A DNA stretch of 64,000 nt, taken from assembly GCF_023073355.1 (NCBI RefSeq), contig NZ_JADPJI010000006.1:248001-312000 (forward strand), given 5' to 3'. The notes under the pieces were generated by a model. It did no database searches, had not been told where the DNA came from, and saw only the letters and a list, made by a program, of their open reading frames with translations. A program made the translations under genes and the position numbers. The DNA is from Bradyrhizobium sp. 199. GTDB lineage: Bacteria; Pseudomonadota; Alphaproteobacteria; Rhizobiales; Xanthobacteraceae. Below, in pieces: positions 25,465-34,709 of the stretch. How positions within the stretch are numbered: position 1 is the first letter of the stretch; the number at the start of each line of letters is the position of its first letter.

Positions 25465-26406
25465 CTACGGCTTCGCATCCGCCGCATGCAGCACCGCCTT
25501 GCAGGCCGCTGGCATCTGCGCCAGCGTCATCGGCGGCTTTGGCTTTGGCGGCTCCGGCGGCGGCTTGGGGTGCAGCACCGCGTCCGAGAACCAGTAGGCG
25601 AGGTCGGCGGGCTTGCAGCCTTCGTCCTCGGATTGCGACGGCTGGCCCTCGCATTCCCCGGCGCCAGCCGGGCAATGCATGCGGATGTGGAAGTGGTAGT
25701 CGTGGCCCCACCAGGGGCGGATCTTCGACAGCCAGGCGCGGTCGCCCTTGGCCTCGCGGCACAGCGCCTTCTTGATCGCGGCATTGACGAAGATGCGCTG
25801 CACCGCCGGCTCCCGCGCCGCATCGCGCAGCACCAGCACATGCCCGGGTGTGAACACTTTTGGATCGATGTCGAGCCGGTCGGGGCGGACCATCATCACC
25901 GCCGACATGTCTTCGCGCTCCTCGCGCGAGAGGCGGCGGTCCGGCATCGGCGTCAGCCAGATGTCGGCATCGAGGCCGATCTGGTGGCTGGCATGGCCCG
26001 ACAGCGCCGGGCCGCCGCGCGGCTGAGCGATGTCGCCGACCAGGATGCCTGGCCATCCCGCGTCCTTGTGCGCCCTGGCCGCGAGCCGCTTGATCAGCGC
26101 GATCATCTCGGGGTGGCCATAGCTGCGATTGCGCGACAGCCGCATCACCTGCCAATGGTCGCCGTTGACCGGCATCTGATCCGCGCCGCCGATGCAGCCC
26201 TTGGTGTAGGAGCCGATCACATGGGCCGATCCCTTCGACGGCAGCAGCTTGCGCGCGAACAGCTCCTTGGCGGCGATATCAGGATCGTTGGGATTGGCCA
26301 GCGGCGGCAGCGGCTTCGGCGTGACGCTGCCCTTGTCCTGGGCCAGCGCGCCGCCGGCGGTCAGGAGCGTCATGACAAGCAGGAGAGGGATGTGGCGGGG
26401 ACTCAT
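25465..26406 (-). CDS. mepA: Penicillin-insensitive murein endopeptidase
   Basis: 313 residues, signal peptide ending near GGALAQD. This periplasmic LAS-type metallopeptidase cuts D-Ala-meso-DAP crosslinks in peptidoglycan. Zinc ligands are seen in GHASHQIGLDADIWL (the HxxxxxxxD pattern) and WGHDYHFHIRMHCP (HxH). MepA-specific SYTKGCIGGADQMP and YGHPEMIALIKRLA are present. A proline-rich KPPPEPPKPKPP linker near the C-terminus leads to a short cysteine-containing tail. The start at 26406 gives a normal length. Confidence 0.93.
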   Translation of the reverse strand: MSPRHIPLLLVMTLLTAGGALAQDKGSVTPKPLPPLANPNDPDIAAKELFARKLLPSKGSAHVIGSYTKGCIGGADQMPVNGDHWQVMRLSRNRSYGHPEMIALIKRLAARAHKDAGWPGILVGDIAQPRGGPALSGHASHQIGLDADIWLTPMPDRRLSREEREDMSAVMMVRPDRLDIDPKVFTPGHVLVLRDAAREPAVQRIFVNAAIKKALCREAKGDRAWLSKIRPWWGHDYHFHIRMHCPAGAGECEGQPSQSEDEGCKPADLAYWFSDAVLHPKPPPEPPKPKPPMTLAQMPAACKAVLHAADAKP

Positions 26407-26682
26407 GCGCAGCTCTTATAACCCAACGCAGCCTCGGGGTTAAGAACGAGGCTTTCGTCCAGACGCAATCTCACGGCGTCTTGACGGCCGTGGCCTCGGC
26501 GTCAAGCTGCGCCCGGCATGAAAACCACGACCATTGAGGCCGTTCGCAAGTCATAGTCCTGTCGCGAGGACCGCCCGGATTTTAACGGCGCGATAGCCGT
26601 ATCCTGCAATGACCAAAATTCGTGCGCTGGTGGCCTAGGACGGGATATCGGCTCGCGTTCGGAGAATGGAGAACATCGCGGA

Positions 26683-28419
26683 TCAATACCCTGCCGCTAA
26701 TCCCGAATTGCGGCGTGGATCGTTCGCACCATAGTAGCGGTTGATGCCGATCTGCTTGCCGTTCAGTGATGGCGCGCCAACGATGATCAGCGCGAGATGA
26801 TTCGCCGGTTGCGGCGGACCGAACTTGTGGCCCATGCCTTCCAGGATCTTGCGCGTGTCTGGTGACAGGGCATAGGTTTCGACATTGGTCAGGTCCGGAA
26901 GCCATTGCTGGTGGATTCGCGGCATGTCGACCGCTTCCTGCGCGTTCATGTCGTAGTCGATCGCGTTGATCATGGTTTGCAGCACGGCCGTGATGATGCG
27001 GCTGCCGCCAGGCGTGCCCACCACCATGACAGTCTTGCCGTCCCTGGTCACGATGGTCGGGCTCATCGAGGAGAGTGGACGCTTGCCGGGAGCGATGGCG
27101 TTCGCCTCGCCCTGCACCAGGCCATAAAGGTTCGGCACCCCGATCTTGGCGGTGAAGTCGTCCATTTCGTCGTTGAGCAGCACGCCAGTCTTGGCCGCCG
27201 TCACCTTGGCGCCGAACCAGTCGTTCAGCGTGTATGTCACCGAAACCGCGTTCCCGTCCTTGTCCGCGATGGAATAATGCGTTGTGTTGCTGCCCTCGTG
27301 CGGCGCGACGCCCGGCTTGATGTCCTTGGAGACACCGGCCTTGTTCGGATCGATCACGGCTCGGATATTGCTCGCGTATTTCTTATCGAGCAGGCGATCG
27401 AGCGGGTTTTTCACGAAATCGGGATCGCCGAGGTAGCTGTTGCGGTCAACGTAAGCGTGGCGCATGGCTTCGATCTGCACGTGCACGGCCTGCGCGGAGT
27501 GATAGCCTAGCTCTTTGAGCGGATAGCCTTCCAGGATGTTCAGGATCTCGCAGATAACGACGCCGCCCGAGCTCGGCGGCGGCGCGGAAATCACGTGGTA
27601 TCCGCGATAGTCGCATTCGACAGGGGCGAGCTCACGCGTTTTGTAGCTGTCGAGATCGTCCTGTGTCAGCAGGCCCTTGCCCGCCTGGCTCGACGCCACG
27701 ATGGCAGAGCCGACCCAGCCCTTGTAGAAGCCGTCGGTGCCTTTGCTGCTGATCTCGCGCAATGTCTTGGCGAGTTCCGGCTGCACCAGCTTCTCACCCA
27801 CCTGGAACGGCTGACCGTTGTTGAGGAAGATGGCGCCCGATGCCGGGTCGTCCTGAAAATCCGCAGTGGCAGTGCGCAACAGCTCGATGTCGCCCTGGTC
27901 GAGCGTAAACCCCTGCTCGGCGAGCTGGACCGCGGGAGCGAGCAGGTCGGCGCGCTTCATGGTGCCATATTTTTCGCGCGCATATTCCATACCCGAGACG
28001 GATCCTGGCACGCCCACCGCGAGGTGCCCCTTGGTCGAGAGCCCCTTGATGACGTTGCCGTCCTTGTCGAGATACATGTTCGCGGTCGCACCTTTGGGCG
28101 CCGTCTCGCGGAAATCGAGAAAGGTCTTGCGGCCGTCGGCGAGCTGGATTGTCATGAAGCCGCCGCCGCCGAGATTGCCGGCTGCCGGGTAGACCACCGC
28201 CAGAGCATAGCCCACAGCTACTGCGGCATCGACCGCATTTCCGCCACGCTTGAGCACATCCACGCCCACTTGGGTCGCCAGATGCTGCGCGGACACCACC
28301 ATGCCGCTTTCAGCGGCGACCGGCGCGACCGATGCCGCGCGCGCGGGGCTGAATGTGACGAGGCTGACCGATACCATCGCGGCGATGATCGACTGCAGGT
28401 TTGTTGGTATTTTCGGCAC
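26683..28419 (-). CDS. ggt: Gamma-glutamyltransferase
   Basis: 578 residues starting at the GTG at 28419, which has GAGGAGTG seven bases upstream. A signal peptide (ending near SPARAASV) fits periplasmic location. The precursor self-cleaves before the catalytic threonine, in SNTTHYSIADKDGNAVSVTY near residue 378, giving large and small subunits. Further conserved parts are GKRPLSSMSPTIV, VVGTPGGSRIITAVLQT and the C-terminal GANDPRRNSGLAAGY. It hydrolyses glutathione or transfers its gamma-glutamyl group. The flavoprotein gene lies 50 bases upstream on the same strand. Confidence 0.95.
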   Translation of the reverse strand: MPKIPTNLQSIIAAMVSVSLVTFSPARAASVAPVAAESGMVVSAQHLATQVGVDVLKRGGNAVDAAVAVGYALAVVYPAAGNLGGGGFMTIQLADGRKTFLDFRETAPKGATANMYLDKDGNVIKGLSTKGHLAVGVPGSVSGMEYAREKYGTMKRADLLAPAVQLAEQGFTLDQGDIELLRTATADFQDDPASGAIFLNNGQPFQVGEKLVQPELAKTLREISSKGTDGFYKGWVGSAIVASSQAGKGLLTQDDLDSYKTRELAPVECDYRGYHVISAPPPSSGGVVICEILNILEGYPLKELGYHSAQAVHVQIEAMRHAYVDRNSYLGDPDFVKNPLDRLLDKKYASNIRAVIDPNKAGVSKDIKPGVAPHEGSNTTHYSIADKDGNAVSVTYTLNDWFGAKVTAAKTGVLLNDEMDDFTAKIGVPNLYGLVQGEANAIAPGKRPLSSMSPTIVTRDGKTVMVVGTPGGSRIITAVLQTMINAIDYDMNAQEAVDMPRIHQQWLPDLTNVETYALSPDTRKILEGMGHKFGPPQPANHLALIIVGAPSLNGKQIGINRYYGANDPRRNSGLAAGY

Positions 28420-28469
28420 GGCAAACACTCCTCGGGGCTGGGCCGGTGAGGCCGGCACACATTGTTGTC

Positions 28470-29630
28470 TCAGACGGATGGGCCACTCGCAAGGATTGCC
28501 TTGCCCACATCCTCGTAATGCGTGTCGCGCGCCTGGATCTGCTGGGCGATGGCGTGCATGTCGCGGAACCTCCGCTCGAATGGATTGCTGCGGAACACCG
28601 CGGTCGCACCCGCCATGTGATAGGCAGTGTCGACCACTTTTGCCGATTGGTGGATGGTCCAGGTCGCAGCCAGGCGGACCGCGCTGCGATGCGCCGCGCT
28701 GAATTCGCCGGTCGTGGTAAGGTCGCGCCACATCGCATGCGCCGTGGCATAGAGATAGGCGCGCGCGGCGCGCAGATCACCCTCGGTGCGGCCGATCAGG
28801 CCGTGGACTGCCTGGTTGTCGCGCATGGCGCTTGCGGCAAGCGACTGGTGTTTTGCGCGCGAAAGCGCGATCGCCGCATCCAGCGTGGCACGCGCGACGC
28901 CGAGAGAGACAGCGGCGAAGCCGAGGCCGAAGGTCGAGCCGGTGCCGATCCTGTAGAGCGGACCCTTCTCGCGCAGGGCGGACGGCACGTCACGAAACGC
29001 GGTGAAGCGCTCGGGGATGAACAGGTTGCTCACCTCATATGAGTCCGTACCGGTGCCGGCAAGCCCGATCGCCTGCCAGACGTCGTGCAGCACGGCACTC
29101 GTCGCCGGAAACAAAATGGTGCGCACCTCCGGCGACCCGTCGGCATTCTTGCGCGGCGCGCCGTCGCTACCGACAATTCGAACATGCGCCCCCAGCCAGC
29201 TCGCCTGCCGCGAGCCCGAGGCAAAATCCCAGCGCGCGGTGACGCGATAGCCGCCCTCGACACTGCGCGCCTCATGCGCGATCGCGCCCCAGGCAAGAAT
29301 GCCGGGCGGCGTGTTGAAGATCTCCTGGGCGGTATCGCGGTCGAGCGAGGCCGCAATCATCGCGCAGACGCTGCATTGGCCGAGACACCAGGCCGTGGAG
29401 GCATCCGCTTTCGCGATCTCCTCCAGCATCTGCATGAAGGTTTCCGGCGGGGCCTCTCCGCCGCCAAGGCTCTGCGGCAGCAGCGCGCGATAGAGCCCGT
29501 TCTCGATCAGCGCGGCGACCACGCCAGGCGTCAGCCGCCGCGTCCGCTCGGTTTCGTTGGCTTCGCGCGCGATCAACGGCGCAATGGCGCGGGCACGTTC
29601 GACCAGACCAAATTCGCCAGTTGCGGTCAT
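28470..29630 (-). CDS. Acyl-CoA dehydrogenase family flavoprotein (HsaA/DszC-like)
   Basis: 386 residues from the ATG at 29630, with GAGGAAA upstream. The N-terminal helical domain (RALLPQSLGGGEAPPETFMQMLEEIAKADASTAWCLGQ) and central beta domain (YRVTARWDFASGSRQASWLGAHV) fit the branch that includes flavin-dependent monooxygenases such as HsaA and DszC rather than true acyl-CoA dehydrogenases. The C-terminal domain has AYHMAGATAVFRSNPFERRFRDMHAIAQQIQAR, typical of this branch. The substrate is unknown. It probably shares a transcript with ggt. Confidence 0.82.
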   Translation of the reverse strand: MTATGEFGLVERARAIAPLIAREANETERTRRLTPGVVAALIENGLYRALLPQSLGGGEAPPETFMQMLEEIAKADASTAWCLGQCSVCAMIAASLDRDTAQEIFNTPPGILAWGAIAHEARSVEGGYRVTARWDFASGSRQASWLGAHVRIVGSDGAPRKNADGSPEVRTILFPATSAVLHDVWQAIGLAGTGTDSYEVSNLFIPERFTAFRDVPSALREKGPLYRIGTGSTFGLGFAAVSLGVARATLDAAIALSRAKHQSLAASAMRDNQAVHGLIGRTEGDLRAARAYLYATAHAMWRDLTTTGEFSAAHRSAVRLAATWTIHQSAKVVDTAYHMAGATAVFRSNPFERRFRDMHAIAQQIQARDTHYEDVGKAILASGPSV

Positions 29631-29706
29631 GCGCGTTTCCTCGCCCCTTCTGCCGTGAGCGGTGAGGATGGGATGGTCGTCTATTTGGCGGAGAGGATCA
29701 AGATCA

Positions 29707-30162
29707 CTATTCAGCGAGCAATCGCTCCATGATGATCGTGCGCTCGTCACCATGGTAACTGTCGCGCACCGCAACGAATCCGAGCCGGGTGTAGAAAGCC
29801 TCCGCGGTGACCGACGAGGGCACGGTCAGTGAAGCGACGTTACGCCCACGCGCCGTGCGTTCGATCTCGGCCATCAGCAGCTTGCCGATGCCGCGCGCCT
29901 GAACGTCGGGCGCTACGAAAACCGTCCGGACTACGCTTCCGTCAAGACTCGCCGTCCCGACGATGCGGTTGCCAATGGTGGCGACGAAAACGATGCGTTT
30001 GCCGATCAGTTGCAGCACGGCGTCCGGGCTGAAGCTGCGCTCGACCCGTTCGATGATCTCCTCGGTATAATCCTTCGCGTTCGTTTCGCGCAGCGCACGC
30101 AGGGTGACGGCGCTGATGTCAGCGGCGTCATCCTCGCGCGCCGGCCGGATCGTGCAGTCCAT
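29707..30162 (-). CDS. GNAT family N-acetyltransferase
   Basis: 151 residues from the ATG at 30162 with GGAGCG upstream. The acetyl-CoA site is VFVAPDVQARGIGKLLMAEIE (the Q/RxxGxG/A motif), followed by LTVPSSVTAEAFYTRLGFVAV, the usual motif B. The N-terminal IRPAREDDAADISAVTLRALRETNAKDYT matches a widespread single-domain group. The substrate is unknown. It follows the MFS gene by 38 bases on the same strand, so the two may form an operon. Confidence 0.87.
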   Translation of the reverse strand: MDCTIRPAREDDAADISAVTLRALRETNAKDYTEEIIERVERSFSPDAVLQLIGKRIVFVATIGNRIVGTASLDGSVVRTVFVAPDVQARGIGKLLMAEIERTARGRNVASLTVPSSVTAEAFYTRLGFVAVRDSYHGDERTIIMERLLAE

Positions 30163-30200
30163 GGTCGCTCCATGCGCTCGGAAGTCGCCCCTTGCGCGCG

Positions 30201-31421
30201 TCAGGCCGCGGCGCGACCAAGGTCGAGCGTTTGCCTGCGCCTGGTCGGAAAGCTCAGCGCCACCGCGACGGCGGCGAGCCCGATCGCGAAGGAGCCGGCG
30301 TGCAGCCATGTGTATTGCTGGAAAGTGTCGAACACGAGCCCGCCGGCCCATGGTCCGAGCGCCATGCCGAGGCTGGCAAAGGCCGAGACCGCGCCGAACA
30401 CGGTGCCCATGATGCGCGCGCCGAAGAATTCGCGGACCAGCACCGCATAGAGCGGCATCACCCCGCCATAGGCAAGACCGAACGCGACCGAGAGCGCGTA
30501 GAATTCGCCGAGCTGGGCCACCGCGAGATAAGTTGCGATGCACATCGCCTGCACGAACAGGCCGCCGACCAGCACCGGCTTTGCACCAATGCGATCGGCC
30601 AGCGTGCCCAGCAGCAGGCGCCCGCCGAGGCCGGAGACGCCGGCGACGCCGTAGACCGTCACCGCCGTGAGCGGGGCGATGCCGCACACCATCGCATAGG
30701 ACACCATGTGGAAGATCGGGCCGGAATGCGCGGCGCAGCAGGCAAAATGCGCTGCCGCGAGCGCGATGAATTGCGGCGTGCGCAGCGCCTGCGCCGCGGT
30801 CAGCTCCACGTTCGGTGCGGCGTCTGCATTCGCATCGCCTGCAGCTGCCGGCGCCGGACGCACCAGGAAGCAGGCGGGGATCAGCAGAGCCCAGGCAGCA
30901 CAGCCGATCACCAGCATCGCGGTGCGCCAGTCATAGGTCGTGATCAGCCAGCTCGCGGCCGGCGCGATCGTCACCGGCGACACGCCCATGCCGGCCGAGA
31001 CCAGCGCCACTGCAAGACTGCGGTTTGTCTCGATCCAGGCGCTCGCGAGCGCCATCATCGGTGCATAGAAGCTGCCGGCGGCAATGCCGATCAACACGCC
31101 GAAGAAGAGCTGAAATTGCCACAGGCTGGTCGCCTGGCTCGCGGCGACGAGGCCGAGCCCCAGCAGCAGGCTTCCTGCGAGCACCACGATTCGGGTGCCG
31201 AACCGGTCCGACAGCGTGCCCCACAGGAACGCGGCCACGCCCATGCAAAGGAAATCCAGCGTCGCCGCCGCCGACACGCCCGCGCGCGACCAGCCCATCG
31301 CTTCCGAGATAGGCTGCAGGAACACCGCCAGCGACAGCATCGTGCCGAACCCGACGCAGGTCATCAGCGCACCCGCGGCGACAACGACCCAGCCATAGTC
31401 GAAGCGTGACGGCTTACTCAT
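30201..31421 (-). CDS. MFS transporter (oxalate/formate antiporter-like)
   Basis: 406 residues from the ATG at 31421. About 12 membrane helices are seen. RFDYGWVVVAAGALMTCVGF at the N-terminus and GWSRAGVSAAATLDFLCMGVAAFLWGTLSDRFGTRIVV with the MFS loop signature (GxLSDRFG) place it among monocarboxylate/oxalate-formate type carriers. A second GTLADRIGAKPVLVGG loop marks the second half. It likely moves a small carboxylate. The GNAT gene follows it. Confidence 0.88.
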   Translation of the reverse strand: MSKPSRFDYGWVVVAAGALMTCVGFGTMLSLAVFLQPISEAMGWSRAGVSAAATLDFLCMGVAAFLWGTLSDRFGTRIVVLAGSLLLGLGLVAASQATSLWQFQLFFGVLIGIAAGSFYAPMMALASAWIETNRSLAVALVSAGMGVSPVTIAPAASWLITTYDWRTAMLVIGCAAWALLIPACFLVRPAPAAAGDANADAAPNVELTAAQALRTPQFIALAAAHFACCAAHSGPIFHMVSYAMVCGIAPLTAVTVYGVAGVSGLGGRLLLGTLADRIGAKPVLVGGLFVQAMCIATYLAVAQLGEFYALSVAFGLAYGGVMPLYAVLVREFFGARIMGTVFGAVSAFASLGMALGPWAGGLVFDTFQQYTWLHAGSFAIGLAAVAVALSFPTRRRQTLDLGRAAA

Positions 31422-31537
31422 GGCGTTTCCTCGGCGCTTTTGGTTTTGTTGATGGTGCGCCGGGGAATGGTGGCCTATCCGGCGGGAGAGGGCAAGGTTG
31501 GCGGTCAAGCGCGTTTTCGTGAGCGGTACGGGAGCTT

Positions 31538-31663
31538 GTCATTCCGGGGCGCGTCACTTGGCGCGGGCTATGATGCGCAATTGTGCATCTGAGAATCCGT
31601 CTCACCGCCTTGGTCGCTGCTTGATCAATTCCCGGGTTCTCGGCTCGCGAGCCCCGGAATGAC
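31538..31663. repeat. Intergenic element with 13-bp arms GTCATTCCGGGGC
   Basis: GTCATTCCGGGGC (31538-31550) pairs perfectly with GCCCCGGAATGAC (31651-31663) around about 100 bases that hold inner short inverted repeats (GATGCGCAATTGTGCATC). The same arms occur at 51956 and 52024. It lies between the MFS and toxin genes. Confidence 0.8.
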
Positions 31664-31671
31664 GATCCTGG

Positions 31672-32142
31672 TCAGCGCGGCCGAAGCGGTCCCACAGTTA
31701 CGATTTGCTCTCGTGCCCGCTCGTTTACGCGTGCAAACTCTTCCATGACACGCCTGAACAATCCCGGATCTATGGACGTGATCAGGCCATGATCAGGCGC
31801 GTCCAGATCGGGAAAATAGTCTTTGTGGATCGGAAGATATGCCCGGACCCGCGTGTCGATGAAGAACGCGGAGCTGTTCTTGTTCTGGCGCGCCCTGTCC
31901 AGCGGCACCTGGATAATTCCGATCGGCAGATTGCCGCCAAACTTCCGGACTTGAGACGAGGTGTATACCGCGACAGCAGCCCCATACGCTGGCGACTGGT
32001 GTCCCATCACCCTGGAAGCTTCGATTGCGGAAAAAGCACCGATGATAATCGCCGCATGTCGCGTGCGCGCGGGTACGTCGGGCATCTCAACGAAAGGGAA
32101 GTAACTCCAGACCATGTCGCCGCGTCGGAAAGGCGGAGCCAT
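31672..32142 (-). CDS. PemK/MazF-like toxin of a type II toxin-antitoxin pair
   Basis: 156 residues. The N-terminal PPFRRGDMVWSYFPFVEMPD resembles the RGDIVWxxFPF opening of PemK/MazF endoribonucleases, and IGIIQVPLDRARQNKNSSAFFID could be the central sheet. The rest is divergent, with DYFPDLDAPDHGLITSID near the end, so catalytic identity is not certain. The gene starts 7 bases after the stop of a ribbon-helix-helix antitoxin, with its ribosome site inside the antitoxin end. Expected role: mRNA or rRNA cleavage when the labile antitoxin is lost. Confidence 0.68.
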   Translation of the reverse strand: MAPPFRRGDMVWSYFPFVEMPDVPARTRHAAIIIGAFSAIEASRVMGHQSPAYGAAVAVYTSSQVRKFGGNLPIGIIQVPLDRARQNKNSSAFFIDTRVRAYLPIHKDYFPDLDAPDHGLITSIDPGLFRRVMEEFARVNERAREQIVTVGPLRPR

Positions 32143-32149
32143 TTAGGTC

Positions 32150-32392
32150 TCACCGGAAAAGTGATCGCCTGAATGCGTAGTCCTCATCGCTTTCATCGGC
32201 ATCGCGATGAAGCTCGTATTTGTCGAGCGAGAGTGGCGGCATCTTTGAAAAATCCTGCACCACCTCGACGTAATCGAGATGGCGCCGCATGACGTCCTCG
32301 ACGAGTTCCTTCACGCTTACATTGTCCAGTCGTGCAACGCGAGAAGCCTTGTCGTAAAGCTCATCGTCGAGATGTACCGTGATATCGGCCAT
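32150..32392 (-). CDS. Ribbon-helix-helix antitoxin
   Basis: 80 residues. MADITVHLDDELYDKASRVA is a typical RHH strand and first helix, and NVSVKELVEDVMRRHLDYVEV the second helix. The C-terminal half (DFSKMPPLSLDKYELHRDADESDEDYAF) is acidic and probably binds the toxin. GGGAAA precedes the ATG at 32392. A perfect 16-bp palindrome 36 bp upstream is the likely operator for self-repression. Antitoxin first and toxin second is the standard order. Confidence 0.78.
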   Translation of the reverse strand: MADITVHLDDELYDKASRVARLDNVSVKELVEDVMRRHLDYVEVVQDFSKMPPLSLDKYELHRDADESDEDYAFRRSLFR

Positions 32393-32427
32393 GGCAGGTT
32401 TCCCGGGGGCAACAGGCCTGAACTTAC

Positions 32428-32443
32428 CGGTTTATATAAACCG
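32428..32443. promoter_or_regulatory. 16-bp perfect palindrome, likely antitoxin operator
   Basis: CGGTTTATATAAACCG is fully self-complementary and sits 36 bp before the antitoxin start, with the centre TATATA overlapping a plausible -10 region. RHH proteins bind such palindromes as dimers of dimers. Confidence 0.65.
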
Positions 32444-32490
32444 CCTTGCCGCAATTTGGAAGGTAACGCCGACCGGCTGGACACGCGGCG

Positions 32491-32605
32491 ATGATGGCTC
32501 ATGCCGCTGTTTTGCCCGGCGGGTCAAAGGAGATTCGCAAAATCGGAAAAACGTGAATGCAAACAAGCCGTCGGCTACTGTGCATGGGGTTGTTTTCGGG
32601 ATTTG
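32491..32605. repeat. Probable dispersed Bradyrhizobium intergenic sequence
   Basis: ATGCCGCTGTTTTGCCCGGC, GGGTCAAA and, further on, TGCATGGGGTTGTTTTCGG form a string I recall as frequently repeated in Bradyrhizobium gaps. No inverted arms are obvious. A separate palindromic piece follows at 32661-32745. Together they fill the 391-bp gap between antitoxin and lepA. Confidence 0.45.
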
Positions 32606-32660
32606 GCTGCCCGGCTCGAAAGGCTCAAACCGACCCTGTTCGAAAACAGGATACGCTTTT

Positions 32661-32745
32661 GTCGTCACGGCGCGGGCTTGACCCGGCCGTCCACGACTTT
32701 GCCGGACCAAGAACGTAGATGCCCAAGACCAGCCCGGGCATGACG
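32661..32745. repeat. Palindromic element GGGCTTGACCCGGCC type, copy 1
   Basis: CGGGCTTGACCCGGCCGTCCACG is answered by GCCCGGGCATGACG after about 50 bases. A better preserved copy is at 57787-57872. It lies 38 bases beyond the lepA stop, where it could act as a hairpin at the 3' end. Confidence 0.65.
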
Positions 32746-32783
32746 GCGGCTGAGGTATTCGTCAGGCGGCCCTAAACCCCGCC

Positions 32784-34595
32784 TCAGCTATCCACCTTCA
32801 GCGCGGCAATAAACGCTTCCTGCGGGATGTCGACCTTGCCGAACTGCCGCATCTTCTTCTTGCCTTCCTTCTGCTTCTCCAGAAGCTTGCGTTTGCGCGT
32901 GATGTCGCCGCCATAGCACTTTGCGGTGACGTCCTTGCGCAGCGCGCGCACCGTCTCGCGCGCGATCACCTTGCCCCCGATCGCCGCCTGGATCGGGATC
33001 TGGAACATGTGCGGTGGGATCAGCTCCTTCATCTTCTCGACCATGGCGCGGCCGCGGCCTTCCGCGCGGGTGCGGTGGACCAGCATCGAGAGCGCGTCGA
33101 CCGGCTCGTTGTTGACGAGGATCTGCATCTTGACGAGGTCGGCCGGCTTGTAGTCGGTCAGATGGTAATCGAACGAGGCGTAGCCCTTTGAGACTGACTT
33201 CAAGCGGTCGTAGAAGTCGAACACCACTTCGTTCAGCGGCAAATCGTATTTCACCATGGCGCGGGCGCCGACATAGGTCAGCTCCTTCTGCGAGCCGCGG
33301 CGGTCCTGGCACAGCTTCAGCACGCTGCCGAGATATTCGTCGGGCGTGAGGATCGTCGCTTCGATCCAGGGCTCCTGGATCTCGGCGATCTTGACCACGT
33401 CGGGCATGTCGACGGGATTGTGAATGGAGATTTCCTGCCCGTCGGTGAGGCTCATCTTGTAGATCACGCTCGGCGCGGTCGCGATCAGGTTGAGATCGAA
33501 TTCGCGCGACAGACGTTCCTGGATGATCTCCAGATGCAACAGCCCGAGGAAGCCGCAGCGGAAGCCGAAGCCGAGTGCGGCCGACGTCTCCATCTCGTAG
33601 GAGAAGCTGGCATCGTTCAGGCGCAGCTTGCCCATCGCCGCGCGCAAGGTCTCGAAATCATCGGCGTCGGCGGGGAACAAGCCGCAGAACACCACGGGAA
33701 TGGCCGGTTTGAAGCCCGGCAGCATCTCGGTCACCGGCTTCCTGTCATCGGTGATGGTGTCGCCCACGCGGGTGTCGGCGACTTCCTTGATCGCGGCGGT
33801 GATGAAGCCGATCTCGCCGGGGCCGAGCTCGTCGACCTGTGTCATCTTCGGCGTGAAGAAGCCGACGCGTTCGACGTCATAGGCCGCGCCCGTGCCCATC
33901 ATGCGGATGCGGCTATTCTTCTTCATGACGCCGTCGACGACGCGGATCAGCACGACGACGCCGAGATAGACGTCGTACCAGCTGTCGACCAGCAGCGCTT
34001 TCAATGTGGCTTGGCGATCGCCGTTCGGCGGCGGCAGGCGAGTGACGATAGCCTCCAGCACATCGGGCACGCCGAGACCGGTCTTGGCTGAGATCATCAC
34101 GGCGTCGGATGCGTCGATGCCGATGACGTCCTCGATCTGCTGCTTCACCTTCTCCGGTTCGGCGGCGGGAAGGTCGACTTTGTTCAGGACCGGAACGATC
34201 TCATGACCCGCGTCAAGCGCGTGGTAGACGTTGGCGAGCGTCTGCGCTTCGACGCCCTGGCTGGCGTCGACCACCAACAGGGAACCTTCGCAGGCCGCCA
34301 GCGACCGCGAGACTTCGTAGGCGAAGTCGACATGGCCGGGCGTGTCCATCAGGTTGAAGACGTAGTCCTTGCCGTCCTTGGCGCGATAGGCGAGCCGCAC
34401 CGTCTGCGCCTTGATGGTGATGCCGCGCTCGCGCTCGATGTCCATGGAATCGAGCACCTGCTCCTTGCCCGCCATTTCGCGGTCGGTGAGACCGCCCGTC
34501 ATCTGGATCAGGCGGTCGGCCAGCGTCGATTTGCCATGGTCGATATGGGCGACGATGGAGAAATTGCGGATGTTCGAAATGGGGACGGTCGTCAT
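32784..34595 (-). CDS. lepA: Elongation factor 4, back-translocating GTPase
   Basis: 603 residues, the normal size. The GTPase domain has G1 VAHIDHGKSTLADRLI, switch II MDTPGHVDFAYEVSRSL and G4 VLNKVDLP. FRCGFLGLLHLEIIQERLSREF is the EF-G-like domain III region, and the unique C-terminal domain of LepA is marked by KMKELIPPHMFQIPIQAAIGGKVIARE and AKCYGGDITRKRKLLEKQKEGKKKMR. It acts on stalled or mistranslocated ribosomes, and on initiation. It is divergent from the glycosyltransferase gene. Confidence 0.97.
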   Translation of the reverse strand: MTTVPISNIRNFSIVAHIDHGKSTLADRLIQMTGGLTDREMAGKEQVLDSMDIERERGITIKAQTVRLAYRAKDGKDYVFNLMDTPGHVDFAYEVSRSLAACEGSLLVVDASQGVEAQTLANVYHALDAGHEIVPVLNKVDLPAAEPEKVKQQIEDVIGIDASDAVMISAKTGLGVPDVLEAIVTRLPPPNGDRQATLKALLVDSWYDVYLGVVVLIRVVDGVMKKNSRIRMMGTGAAYDVERVGFFTPKMTQVDELGPGEIGFITAAIKEVADTRVGDTITDDRKPVTEMLPGFKPAIPVVFCGLFPADADDFETLRAAMGKLRLNDASFSYEMETSAALGFGFRCGFLGLLHLEIIQERLSREFDLNLIATAPSVIYKMSLTDGQEISIHNPVDMPDVVKIAEIQEPWIEATILTPDEYLGSVLKLCQDRRGSQKELTYVGARAMVKYDLPLNEVVFDFYDRLKSVSKGYASFDYHLTDYKPADLVKMQILVNNEPVDALSMLVHRTRAEGRGRAMVEKMKELIPPHMFQIPIQAAIGGKVIARETVRALRKDVTAKCYGGDITRKRKLLEKQKEGKKKMRQFGKVDIPQEAFIAALKVDS

Positions 34596-34709
34596 GGGCG
34601 CGGGATACCACTCACACCCCCGTGCGGCAACCTTATTGCTGTATTTTCAGGGCCTTTGTTCACGCCAAGCTGATTCCACGGCGGGGCGAAACGCGCTACG
34701 CAAGCGCCC

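Noticed and set aside
32634..32652. T-arm-like sequence CCTGTTCGAAAACAGG as a possible tRNA or attachment site
   Set aside because: The stem-loop has six loop bases with a 5-bp stem, and no acceptor, D- or anticodon arm fits around it.
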